A stretch of 54,274 nt of DNA from QHVT01 sp036387915 (GTDB lineage Bacteria; Acidobacteriota; Thermoanaerobaculia; Gp7-AA8). This document shows positions 27,003-34,548 of the stretch, in pieces (position 1 is the stretch's first letter; every line of letters starts with the position of its first letter). The position numbers were made by a program, and so were the translations under genes. The notes below the pieces were generated by a model. It had not been told where the DNA came from and ran no database searches. It worked only from the letters and a program-made list of their open reading frames with translations. The stretch is taken from contig DASVSV010000419.1 of NCBI GenBank assembly GCA_036387915.1, positions 1 through 54,274 on the forward strand, given 5' to 3'.

Positions 27003-28445
27003 TCACCCCATCTCCACATTCCGAAACCGGGCCGCCGGCGCGCCGTGGGCGACGCGCATGGTCTGCATCGGGTCGCCCTTGCCGCAGTTGGGGAGGCCCC
27101 AGATCTGCCACGAGGCGCGATCGCCGACGGCGTCGCAGGAGCGCCAGAAGCCGGGTGTGGTGCCGGTGTAGAGAGGATTGCGGAGCATGCGGCCGAGGCG
27201 GCCGTTCTCGATCTCCCACGCCACCTCGCAGCCGAACTGGAAATTGAGGCGCAGGTCGTCGATCGACCAGGACTTGTTCGTCTCCACGTAGATGCCGCGT
27301 TTCGTGTCGGCGACGATCTGTTCGAGCGGCGTGTCGCCCGGCTCGAGGTTGATGTTGGTCATGCGGATGATGGGGATGCGCGCCGCGGTCTCGGCGCGCA
27401 CCGTGCCGTTCGAGGCCCGGCCGATGTGCGGCGCGGTGTCGCGGCCGGTCAGGTAATCGACGAACATTCCGTCGCGCACGAGGTGGAAGCGCTGCGCGGG
27501 GACGCCGTCGTCGTCGTAGGCGAAGGAGCCGATCGAGCCGGCGATGGTGGCGTCGGCGACGATGTTCACCAGGGGCGAGCCGTAGCGGAACGTGCCCAGC
27601 ATCTCCGGCTGCATGAACGAGCCGCCCGCCAGCGAGATCTCGAGGCCCATGGCCCGATCGAGCTCGGTCGGATGGCCGCACGATTCGTGGACCTGCAGCG
27701 CCAGCTGCGCGCTGCCGACGATGAGGTCGAAGCGGCCCGCGGGCGCCTTCGGTGCGGCCAGCAAAGCCAGTGCTTCGTCGCGGATGTGCAGCGCTTTCGT
27801 GGCCATGTCCAACCGCTCGATGAATTCCCATCCTTCGGCCTGAAAATCGCCGCCGAACGGATTGGGATACGTGCGCCGCTGGAACTCGCCGGCGTCAATG
27901 GCCACGGCCTCGATGCCGCCGCCCATCTGGGTGGTGGTCTGCTCGATGAAGCTGCCCACGGTCGAGGCGAACACTTTTTCCTGGCGATAGCAGGAAATCT
28001 CGCCCGAGGCCTGATGGATGCGGGCGTCGCCCCGCATCGGCTCCGTGGCATTCATGAGGTGCTCGAGCTTCTTCTCGATCGGCACCGACCAGGGATCGAT
28101 CTCGTACTTTGACTCGACACGGTCGACATACGGCTCGACGTCGCTCAGCGTGACCTGCTGCGTCGAGGCGATATTGCTCGCCGCCGCCACCTCCAGCGCA
28201 CGCTTCGCCGCGCGCGCGATGGAGGCTTCGCTGATGTCACTCGTCGCCGCGAACCCCCACCCGTTGCCGACCAGCACGCGCACGCCGATGGCCCGATCGA
28301 CGGTCGAGGAAAGGTGATCCACCTCCCCATTGCGCACCTTCACGTGCTGCTGGTGCGTGGCCGTATAGCGAATGTCCGCATACCGCAACGAAGGGTTGGC
28401 CAATGAGGAGAGAACGGCTTCGAGCTGCGCACGCCCGGGTTTCAT
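27003..28445 (-). CDS. tldD: TldD-family zinc metallopeptidase subunit
   Basis: A 480-residue protein with the catalytic zinc motif HESCGH (H253, E254, H258) and the C-terminal cysteine block NCGKGDPMQTMRVAHG that supplies a further zinc ligand in TldD. With TldE it forms a protease that removes leader or unfolded peptides, known from microcin B17 maturation and CcdA degradation. No substrate peptide is visible nearby. A textbook TATAAT lies 11 nt before the ATG, so transcription probably starts almost at the start codon and continues through tldE, dppBC and the DUF11 genes. Confidence 0.92.
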   Translation of the reverse strand: MKPGRAQLEAVLSSLANPSLRYADIRYTATHQQHVKVRNGEVDHLSSTVDRAIGVRVLVGNGWGFAATSDISEASIARAAKRALEVAAASNIASTQQVTLSDVEPYVDRVESKYEIDPWSVPIEKKLEHLMNATEPMRGDARIHQASGEISCYRQEKVFASTVGSFIEQTTTQMGGGIEAVAIDAGEFQRRTYPNPFGGDFQAEGWEFIERLDMATKALHIRDEALALLAAPKAPAGRFDLIVGSAQLALQVHESCGHPTELDRAMGLEISLAGGSFMQPEMLGTFRYGSPLVNIVADATIAGSIGSFAYDDDGVPAQRFHLVRDGMFVDYLTGRDTAPHIGRASNGTVRAETAARIPIIRMTNINLEPGDTPLEQIVADTKRGIYVETNKSWSIDDLRLNFQFGCEVAWEIENGRLGRMLRNPLYTGTTPGFWRSCDAVGDRASWQIWGLPNCGKGDPMQTMRVAHGAPAARFRNVEMG

Positions 28446-28456
28446 GCAGGCGGGGG

Positions 28457-28462
28457 ATTATA
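28457..28462 (-). promoter_or_regulatory. TATAAT -10 for the tldD operon
   Basis: TATAAT on the minus strand, 11 nt before the tldD ATG, with no ribosome binding site. It is 17 bases from the divergent hexamer of the MNT gene. Confidence 0.6.
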
Positions 28463-28467
28463 GAGGA

Positions 28468-28510
28468 GCGTCTCTGCGTAGAATGGAGAGATGGGGATCG
28501 AAGAGATTCT
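28468..28510 (+). repeat. 43-bp exact direct repeat, copy 1 (promoter and start of MNT gene)
   Basis: Starts GCGTCTCTGCGTAGAATGGA and continues through the first 20 bases of the coding region. It is identical to 29132-29174, showing tandem duplication of the toxin-antitoxin module with its promoter. Confidence 0.95.
28479..28484 (+). promoter_or_regulatory. TAGAAT -10 of the first MNT/HepT module
   Basis: TAGAAT 6 nt before the ATG, the spacing expected for a leaderless transcript. Confidence 0.55.
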
Positions 28511-28781
28511 CGGCAGCAAGCGCGACGAGATCCTGCGCATCGCCGCGAAACACGGTGTGACGAGCATCCGTGTCTTCGGCTCGGTCGCGCGCGGCGATGC
28601 CGGGCCGGACAGTGACGTGGATTTTCTGATCGAAGCAGGATCGGGGCGCACGCCATGGTTCCCCGCTGGACTGATCGTCGACCTGGAAGAGCTGCTCGGG
28701 AGACGCGTGGACGTGGCCTCGCCGCGCGCGCTGCATTGGTACATCAAGGATCGCGTGCTGCAAGAGGCGGTCGCACTGTGA
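28491..28781 (+). CDS. mntA: MNT-domain nucleotidyltransferase antitoxin, module 1
   Basis: A 96-residue minimal nucleotidyltransferase. The active-site signature is intact: GSVARGDAGPDSDVDFLIE has the G-S pair and the D-x-D metal ligands. MntA antitoxins inactivate the HEPN toxin HepT by AMPylation. The gene overlaps the HepT gene by GTGA, the usual order and coupling. The HepT gene of this module is frameshifted, leaving this antitoxin without its own intact partner. Confidence 0.9.
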   Translation: MGIEEILGSKRDEILRIAAKHGVTSIRVFGSVARGDAGPDSDVDFLIEAGSGRTPWFPAGLIVDLEELLGRRVDVASPRALHWYIKDRVLQEAVAL

Positions 28782-29127
28782 AGGTCCGGGACGACCGTTT
28801 CTACCTGGTCTACATCCTCGAGTGCATCCAGAACATCCAGGACGACACAGCCGGAGGCAAGTCTTCGCTGATCGCGAATCGCACGTTCCGTGACCCGTGA
28901 TGCGGAACCTTCACCTGCTCGCTGAGTCCAGCACGCGAATCGGCGACGCCTTCAAGGCCGCGCATCCCGAGATCCCCTGGAAGCCGGTCGCGCGCTTCCG
29001 CAACGTAGCCGTGCACGACTACCTGGACATCGACTACGACGAGATCTGGGACATCATCACGGAAGACCTGCCGCCGCTGAAGGAGCACGTCACGCGGATC
29101 GTGGGGGACCAGGGGTCGGAATTATGA
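28778..29127 (+). pseudogene. hepT: HepT toxin gene with a one-base frameshift, module 1
   Basis: Begins at a GTG with VKVRDDRFYLVYILECIQNI and stays open to FRDP, then hits TGA at 28898. The adjacent frame resumes exactly with VMRNLHLLAESSTRI and runs to the end, including the catalytic RNVAVHDY (HEPN Rx4H motif). Restoring one G in the run near 28896 would give a normal HepT of about 116 residues. The toxin is therefore inactive in this sequence unless the frameshift is an error or is suppressed. Confidence 0.85.
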
Positions 29128-29131
29128 AGCG

Positions 29132-29174
29132 GCGTCTCTGCGTAGAATGGAGAGATGGGGATCGAAGAGATTCT
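29132..29174 (+). repeat. 43-bp exact direct repeat, copy 2
   Basis: Identical to 28468-28510; carries the promoter hexamer and first codons of the second module. Confidence 0.95.
29143..29148 (+). promoter_or_regulatory. TAGAAT -10 of the second MNT/HepT module
   Basis: TAGAAT 6 nt before the ATG, same sequence and spacing as module 1. Confidence 0.55.
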
Positions 29175-29442
29175 GGGTAGCAAGCGGGACGAGATCCTGC
29201 GCCTCGCGGCCAAACACGGCGCGCGTAACGTTCGTGTGTTCGGCGACGTCGCACGCGGCGAGGCTGGACCGGACTCGGAGATCGACCTGCTGATCGATGC
29301 CGGCGCGGAAACGACGCCGTGGTTTCCGGGCGGTCTCGTGGCTGACCTGGAAGACCTGCTCGGGCGTGACGTGCACATCGCCTTCGCGAGTGCGTTGCCG
29401 TCGTCTGCCGCGCACATCCTGCAGGAAGCCGTTGAGCTTTGA
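29155..29442 (+). CDS. MNT-domain protein with degenerate active site, module 2
   Basis: A 95-residue paralogue of the first MNT protein with the same opening (MGIEEILGSKRDEILR). Its signature has changed: GDVARGEAGPDSEIDLLID has Asp in place of the serine of the G-S pair and Glu in place of the first aspartate of D-x-D. These residues bind the nucleotide and metal in active MNT enzymes, so activity is doubtful, although Glu might still bind metal. It overlaps its HepT gene by TTGA. It may still bind and restrain the toxin without modifying it. Confidence 0.85.
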   Translation: MGIEEILGSKRDEILRLAAKHGARNVRVFGDVARGEAGPDSEIDLLIDAGAETTPWFPGGLVADLEDLLGRDVHIAFASALPSSAAHILQEAVEL

Positions 29443-29774
29443 AGCACGAGGACGTCGAATATCTGCGGTACGCCGCCAGCTCGATCGAGTATGTTCTCGA
29501 ATGGGCTGCCGAGGGGCGCGAGCAGTTTCTGACGGACCGGCGGACGCAGGCGGCCATCCTCTACAGTCTCCACACTCTGACGCAGGCGTTGCGTGAACTT
29601 TCTTCCGAGCGGCGCAGGCGCTACCCCGACGTGCCGTTTCGTGAGATGAGCGGGTTCCGCACCGTGCTCATTCATGACTTCATCGGTCTGGACATGAACG
29701 TCGTCTGGAACGTCGTCGAGGTGCACGTGCCCCCGCTGCGCCCACAGGTCCAGCGGATGCTCGCCGACCTCTGA
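29439..29774 (+). CDS. hepT: HepT-like HEPN ribonuclease toxin, module 2
   Basis: A 111-residue, uninterrupted DUF86/HEPN protein starting at a TTG that overlaps the MNT stop. The catalytic Rx4H motif is present as FRTVLIHDFIG, in the position seen in the broken copy. HepT toxins cut RNA, often tRNA, and are silenced by the MNT partner. Here an intact toxin is paired with an MNT protein of doubtful activity, while the intact MNT belongs to the neighbouring module. Confidence 0.85.
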   Translation: MKHEDVEYLRYAASSIEYVLEWAAEGREQFLTDRRTQAAILYSLHTLTQALRELSSERRRRYPDVPFREMSGFRTVLIHDFIGLDMNVVWNVVEVHVPPLRPQVQRMLADL

Positions 29775-29806
29775 CGGCCCCATTCTTGAAACTCCGCGCC
29801 ACTGGG

Positions 29807-30592
29807 ATGCTCCGTCTTCTCCTTCTTTCTCTTTTTTTCGCGACGAGTGCGCTGGCGCAGTGGCGGGCGATCGCGCCGGGCGTGGACTACCAGCGCATCG
29901 TGCGCGGGAAGATCGACGTGCATGTCACGAAGATCGATCTGATGCATCCGAACACGAAAGTGATTGCCACGAAGAAGAGCGAGCAGGGGCTCACGGTCAG
30001 TGAGTATGCGAGGCGGACGAAGGCCATCGTCGCGATCAACGCCGATTACTTCGATCCGCAACTGCGGCCCATCGGGCGGAGCATGGGGGCGTGCGGGGTG
30101 TGGTGGCGCGGGGCGAAGATCCAGCGGAAGCAGGGGCTGGTAGCGGTCGGGCCGGGGCGCGCGGAGATCCAGAAGAACACGCAGAAGACGCAGACGTGGA
30201 TGCGCGGCGCGGTGTCGGGCTGGCCGATGCTGGTCGAGGACTGTGCCCCGATCCGCGAGCTGCCGGGCAGCGACCCGTTCACGCGCGGACCGCATCCGCG
30301 CACGGCGGCGGGCGTGTCGGCGGATGGGAAGACGCTGTATCTCGTGGTCGCGGACGGGCGCAGGGAAAACGTTCCGGGGATGACGCTGCCGGAGCTGGCG
30401 GACTTTTTCGTGCGCGAGCTCGGGGCGTGCCGGGCCATGAATCTCGACGGCGGCGGGTCGAGTGCGATGTGGGTCCGCAACGCCATCGTCAACCGCCCCA
30501 GCGACGGCACGGAGCGTAAGGTAGGCAACCATCTGGCAGTGGTCGGCGCGGCCGATTACAGTGGATGCGCGGAGAGGAAGAGCAAACGATGA
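29807..30592 (+). CDS. Secreted phosphodiester glycosidase family (NAGPA domain) protein
   Basis: A 261-residue protein with a signal peptide (MLRLLLLSLFFATSALA) and a NAGPA-type domain: VAINADYFDPQLRP, GRSMGACGVWW, TAAGVSADGKTLYLVVADGR and NLDGGGSSAMW. Proteins of this family cleave sugar-1-phosphodiester bonds or act in exopolysaccharide metabolism at the cell surface. ATG 29807 was preferred over TTG 29786 because it begins the signal peptide. The stop overlaps the epimerase start by ATGA, which links it to the glycan genes. Confidence 0.85.
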   Translation: MLRLLLLSLFFATSALAQWRAIAPGVDYQRIVRGKIDVHVTKIDLMHPNTKVIATKKSEQGLTVSEYARRTKAIVAINADYFDPQLRPIGRSMGACGVWWRGAKIQRKQGLVAVGPGRAEIQKNTQKTQTWMRGAVSGWPMLVEDCAPIRELPGSDPFTRGPHPRTAAGVSADGKTLYLVVADGRRENVPGMTLPELADFFVRELGACRAMNLDGGGSSAMWVRNAIVNRPSDGTERKVGNHLAVVGAADYSGCAERKSKR

Positions 30593-31527
30593 GAGTCCTG
30601 GTGACCGGAGGGGCGGGTTTCATCGCCTCGCACGTGGTGGATGCATACGTCGAGCGCGGGCACGACGTGACCGTGGTCGATGACCTGAGCAGCGGCCGGC
30701 GCGAGAACGTCAATCCGAAAGCGGAGCTGATCGTCGCCGATCTCCGCGACCGCGGCACGATCGACAAACTCGAAGGACGCGGCTTCGAGCTCGTCAACCA
30801 TCACGCCGCGCAGATCGACGTACGCGTTTCCGTCGCCGACCCGGCCGCGGACGCGGAGCTGAACATCGTGGCCACGCTGCGCCTCTTCCAGGCCATGGTG
30901 GACGACGGCGTGAAGAAGATCGTCTTCGCCTCCAGCGGCGGCGCCGCGTACGGTGAGCCGATTTACGCGCCGCAGGACGAGCTGCATCCGCTGGCGCCGC
31001 TCTCCCCCTACGGCTGCGCCAAGCTCTCCATCGACCAGTACCTCGGATTTTTTCGCGCGGTGCACGGTCTCAAGGCGGTCTCGCTGCGCTACGCGAACGT
31101 CTACGGACCGCGGCAGCGCAAGGACGGCGAGGCCGGCGTCGTGGCCATCTTCGCCGGCGCCCTGCTCGACGGGCAGACCGCGCGCATCAACGGCACCGGC
31201 GAGCAGACCCGCGACTATGTGTTCGTCGAGGACGTGGTCCGCGCGAACATGGCTGCCTCCGAGCCCGACGCGGACGGCATCTTCAACGTCGGCACCGGCG
31301 TCGAGACCTCGGTCGTCCAGCTCTACACCGCGTTGAGCGAGGCGCTCGGCATCGACCGCGCGCCGCAGCACGGTCCGGCCAAAGCGGGGGAGCAGATGCG
31401 CAGTGTGCTCGACGGCACCAAGCTGCGCACGCAGGCCGGGCTGCCCGACCCGGTGCAGTTGCGCGAAGGCATGCGCCGCACGGTGGAGTGGCTGCGCGCG
31501 CAGACGCAGAGTCAGCCAGGAAGTTAG
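30589..31527 (+). CDS. NAD-dependent NDP-sugar epimerase/dehydratase (extended SDR)
   Basis: A 312-residue extended short-chain dehydrogenase. The NAD-binding motif is VTGGAGFIASH at the N-terminus, the active site has Ser in ASSGGAAYG and YGCAK (YxxxK), and RYANVYGPRQ and TRDYVFVEDV follow, as in UDP-glucose 4-epimerases. The product could be a UDP-glucose/galactose or N-acetylhexosamine epimer, and the sequence alone does not settle which. It is coupled to the glycosidase gene upstream. Confidence 0.9.
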   Translation: MRVLVTGGAGFIASHVVDAYVERGHDVTVVDDLSSGRRENVNPKAELIVADLRDRGTIDKLEGRGFELVNHHAAQIDVRVSVADPAADAELNIVATLRLFQAMVDDGVKKIVFASSGGAAYGEPIYAPQDELHPLAPLSPYGCAKLSIDQYLGFFRAVHGLKAVSLRYANVYGPRQRKDGEAGVVAIFAGALLDGQTARINGTGEQTRDYVFVEDVVRANMAASEPDADGIFNVGTGVETSVVQLYTALSEALGIDRAPQHGPAKAGEQMRSVLDGTKLRTQAGLPDPVQLREGMRRTVEWLRAQTQSQPGS

Positions 31528-31602
31528 CACGCCATTTGCTCTAAGGGTTCTCATCCCAAGCCGGCGTACCGTCGGCCGAGGTTTGTCCTGTGAGGCCCCG
31601 AA

Positions 31603-32109
31603 ATGAGACGTCATCAGCGAGTGATGGGTGTGCGGACGAGTGCGGCGCGAGTACAGGCGCTCGATCCTCGAGATGAGACTCTGCGCGGTACATACTGGTT
31701 CGACCTGAACGCGCGGCATCCCGCCGCGGCGTGGGCGAAACGCGCCATCGACGTCACCATCGCGGCGCTGCTGATCGTGCTGCTGGCGCCGCTGGTGCTG
31801 TCGAAGCGGAAGGTCGAGCGGCGTATTGGCTTCCGAGGCAATGCGTTCGAGATGTACCTCTCGCCGCTCGCGCAGCTCCTGAACGTGCTCGAGGGAACGA
31901 TGAGTCTGGTCGGTCCGCGCGCGTTTGCGCCGGACGAGCTGGACCAGGTGGCGATGGGCAGCCGCATGCGCCGCTTCAGCGTCCATCCCGGGATCACCGG
32001 GCTCTGGCGCGTGCGCGCCGGCGACGAATCGCTGCTCGACCGCGAGTACATCAACGACTGGAGCCTCGGTCTCGACCTGAAGATCTTGGCCCGGACGCTG
32101 TTCCGCTAA
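31603..32109 (+). CDS. Shortened bacterial sugar transferase-like protein lacking the catalytic dyad
   Basis: A 168-residue open frame. It has the membrane helix of polyprenyl-phosphate sugar transferases (KRAIDVTIAALLIVLLAPLVL), then GFRGNAFEMY, LLNVLEGTMSLVGPRAF, HPGITGLWRV and YINDWSLGLDLKILARTLF, all recognisable family blocks. About 50-60 residues are missing between the helix and the NVL block, including the KFRSM region, and the Asp-Glu catalytic pair of the SLDELPQL motif is replaced: the aligned text is LSPLAQLL. It is probably inactive as a phosphosugar transferase, or has been repurposed. Confidence 0.75.
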   Translation: MRRHQRVMGVRTSAARVQALDPRDETLRGTYWFDLNARHPAAAWAKRAIDVTIAALLIVLLAPLVLSKRKVERRIGFRGNAFEMYLSPLAQLLNVLEGTMSLVGPRAFAPDELDQVAMGSRMRRFSVHPGITGLWRVRAGDESLLDREYINDWSLGLDLKILARTLFR

Positions 32110-32153
32110 CGGCCGGGCATGCTCTGTGCGGTACGTCCGGCGCGGAGGGTTCG

Positions 32154-33062
32154 ATGTTCAGAGTCGTAGCAGGATTTCTCATGGCGGCACTGCTCGCCAT
32201 GCCGGCGGCTGCTCAGGAAACGTTGCCACCGGAGCGTGATGACGAGCCGCTCGTCCAGCCGGCGAGCCGCAACTGGAACTTCTGGTTGCGCGGCAACGGT
32301 CAACTGTACGAAAACTTCGATCAAGCGCCAGACGGCGCGCCGGAGAACACCGTCACGGCGCTCGCGGCCGAGGTCGGGGCGAACGTCGGACTGACGCCGG
32401 CGCTGCGTGCGTACGCGACCGCGAGCTATCTGCAGTTCAACGAGGACGAGCTGGAAGGCTCGTCCGGATTCCGGGCCGGCCTGCGCGGCGACCTGCGTCC
32501 GCACGCATTCGAGGTCTACGCGGAGCAACTCACCAATCGGCCGTCGTTCGATCTCGACGTGTTCGCGGGCGCGCAGATTCGCAGGCTGGCGGCGGAGTAC
32601 TCGTACCGCTTCCTCGAGAACTGGCAGGCCTCGGCCGAGGTCGAGCTCGACCAGCAGGATTTCGGTCGCACCGAGAATCGCGACAACGAGTTCGCCGGCT
32701 TCGGCGCGGCCATTCGCTGGCGCGGCTCGCGGCTGATCTCACCGGAGCTCGGCTTCCGCACCGGCCGCCGCGACGTGAACGACGATCTGCAGACTTACGA
32801 TCAGGGCGAGGTCTATCTGCAGGTCCGCTCGTCGCCGACGGAAAAGCTCTATCTCAGCGCGCGCGTGCGCGAGCGTCGCCGCGATTACGCGAATATCGAC
32901 CGTGAAGACAACCGCCGGCAGCTCGCCGTCAGCGCGGACTATTCGTTCACGGATGCGTGGGTGCTGAACCTGTACGGGGCCCGCGAGCGCAACAACACGA
33001 ACCTCGCCAATCGTGATGCGACGTGGGGTTTCTTCTCGGCCGGAGTGACGTACCGCTTTTAG
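32154..33062 (+). CDS. Outer-membrane beta-barrel protein
   Basis: A 302-residue protein with a signal peptide (MFRVVAGFLMAALLAMPAAAQ) after a GGAGGG ribosome binding site. The mature part is made of alternating amphipathic strands with frequent aromatic ends (LRAYATASYLQF, AEYSYRFLENWQASAEVEL, LYLSARVRERRRDYA) and ends in GVTYRF, a C-terminal phenylalanine as recognised by BamA. No specific family was identified. The position after glycan genes suggests a porin-like or exopolysaccharide-related barrel. Confidence 0.75.
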   Translation: MFRVVAGFLMAALLAMPAAAQETLPPERDDEPLVQPASRNWNFWLRGNGQLYENFDQAPDGAPENTVTALAAEVGANVGLTPALRAYATASYLQFNEDELEGSSGFRAGLRGDLRPHAFEVYAEQLTNRPSFDLDVFAGAQIRRLAAEYSYRFLENWQASAEVELDQQDFGRTENRDNEFAGFGAAIRWRGSRLISPELGFRTGRRDVNDDLQTYDQGEVYLQVRSSPTEKLYLSARVRERRRDYANIDREDNRRQLAVSADYSFTDAWVLNLYGARERNNTNLANRDATWGFFSAGVTYRF

Positions 33063-33093
33063 GCCTCATGGTCTTCAGTTAAGCGCGGATCAG

Positions 33094-33338
33094 CGCGTGC
33101 GTAGCACGCCAAAAGACAATAGCCCCCGGCTTCCAGCCGGGGGAACGCGACGCCCAAGTCTCCAGCCCGTGTAGCGGGCGGCAGATCACGTCCACAGGTA
33201 TTTCTCGCCCGGCGAGATCCCGTCGCGTTTAACAGGCGAACGGTTTCTGTCGCCCGCTACACGGGCTGGTACCAGGGACACGCTTGTTCCCCCGGCTGAA
33301 AGCCGGGGGCTATTTGCTTTTAGCGTGCTACGCACGCG
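33094..33338. repeat. R2 nested palindromes, copy 2
   Basis: The outer arms CGCGTGCGTAGCACGC and complement enclose CCCCCGGCTTCCAGCCGGGGG, a GCCCGTGTAGCGGGC/GCCCGCTACACGGGC pair and CCCCCGGCTGAAAGCCGGGGG. It fills most of the 319-bp gap, which has no gene. Confidence 0.9.
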
Positions 33339-33381
33339 GATCGAGTTCACCCGACGTTTCCTTGACCGAAGGCTACCGCTT

Positions 33382-34548
33382 TTAACCGCGCGTCGAGGGG
33401 ACCGAGCGCGTGGACCACGCGTTCGTCCCCTGGCCCGTGATCAGCTTCAGCAAACCCACGAAGGCCGCGGCGTTGACGAAGCAGAAGTAGTAGGGGACGG
33501 AGAACGGCTTCCAGTGGCCAGCCCGTGTCTCGCGCAGCGCCGCACCGGCGAGCGCCAACGCGTAGACGGCGATCTGGCCGGCGAGCATCACCGCGTAGAA
33601 CGCGGACGTGCGGGCGAGCACGATGCTGGCGGCGAGGAGCGGGATGAGGAAGAACGGGATCATGTGCCGCACGACTTTGTGCGAGAGCACTTCCACCGTG
33701 TAGAAGCCAGCCGTGAAGAGGCGCGAGCCGTGGCCGAGGAGAGCGCGGGTGCAGCGGTTGGCGATGCGGACCTTGCGGCGGAACTCCGACTTGGCGTGAA
33801 TGGTCCCGTTCTCCCACGCCGTGGCCTGCGGCTCGAAGATCAGCCGATAGCCGGCCAGCGGGACGTTCGAGGAGATGGTCATGTCGTCGCCGCGATTCGG
33901 GTCGTCGAGCGGGACGTAGAGCTCCTTGCGGATGGCATAGAGCAGCCCGTCCGCGGCGTAGACGCTGCCGATCTTCGACTCGAGAATCTTCTGCAGCTTG
34001 TCCCAGCGCACGTAGAGCCCTTCGCCCAATCCCGTGGCGTCCCCCTGACGCACGACGCCCGGCTTGCGCGCGCCGGAAACGCCGCCGACCTCGGGATCCG
34101 CGAACTTGCGGGCCATGAGGCGCAGCGTGTGCGCGTCGAGCATGAAGTCGGCGTCGGTGAAGACGAGCACTTCGCCCGTGGCGATGCGCACCGCTTCGTT
34201 GACCGCTTCCATCTTGCCGGGCTTCTCGAGGCAGAGCAGGCGCACGCGCGGGTCGTCGAAGGCGCGCACCAGTTCGTTCGTGCGATCGGTGCAGCCGTTG
34301 GAGGCGATGATGATCTCCAGCTTGTCGGCCGGGTAGTCGAGGGCCAGAGTGTTCTCGATCTTCTGCGCGATGACGTCCTGTTCGTTGTACGCGGCGACGA
34401 TGAAGCTCATGCGCGGCGTGACGTCGCCCTCGCGCACGGGGCGCGACTTGAACCGGCTGATGACCCAGAGCATGGCGGGGTAGCCGAAGTAGATGTAGAC
34501 GCAGACGGCGAGGCAGAGCCAGAAAACGATCGTAGCGATGAGGATCAT
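33382..34548 (-). CDS. Membrane-bound family 2 glycosyltransferase
   Basis: A 388-residue enzyme with an N-terminal membrane segment (about 2-30), a GT-A domain opening with SFIVAAYNEQDVI, a TDADF metal-binding DxD (131-135), a catalytic-base region in NRGDDMTIS, and three or so C-terminal membrane segments (about 297-340 and 352-370). This is the layout of processive or lipid-associated GT2 enzymes, although no QxxRW motif is seen. Its ATG overlaps the stop of the GT4 gene upstream by ATGA, so the two glycosyltransferases are made together. Confidence 0.88.
   Translation of the reverse strand: MILIATIVFWLCLAVCVYIYFGYPAMLWVISRFKSRPVREGDVTPRMSFIVAAYNEQDVIAQKIENTLALDYPADKLEIIIASNGCTDRTNELVRAFDDPRVRLLCLEKPGKMEAVNEAVRIATGEVLVFTDADFMLDAHTLRLMARKFADPEVGGVSGARKPGVVRQGDATGLGEGLYVRWDKLQKILESKIGSVYAADGLLYAIRKELYVPLDDPNRGDDMTISSNVPLAGYRLIFEPQATAWENGTIHAKSEFRRKVRIANRCTRALLGHGSRLFTAGFYTVEVLSHKVVRHMIPFFLIPLLAASIVLARTSAFYAVMLAGQIAVYALALAGAALRETRAGHWKPFSVPYYFCFVNAAAFVGLLKLITGQGTNAWSTRSVPSTRG

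Noticed and set aside
28655..29127. Two separate small genes in the first HepT region
   Set aside because: The two halves align end to end with one HepT protein; a single-base frameshift is the simpler reading.
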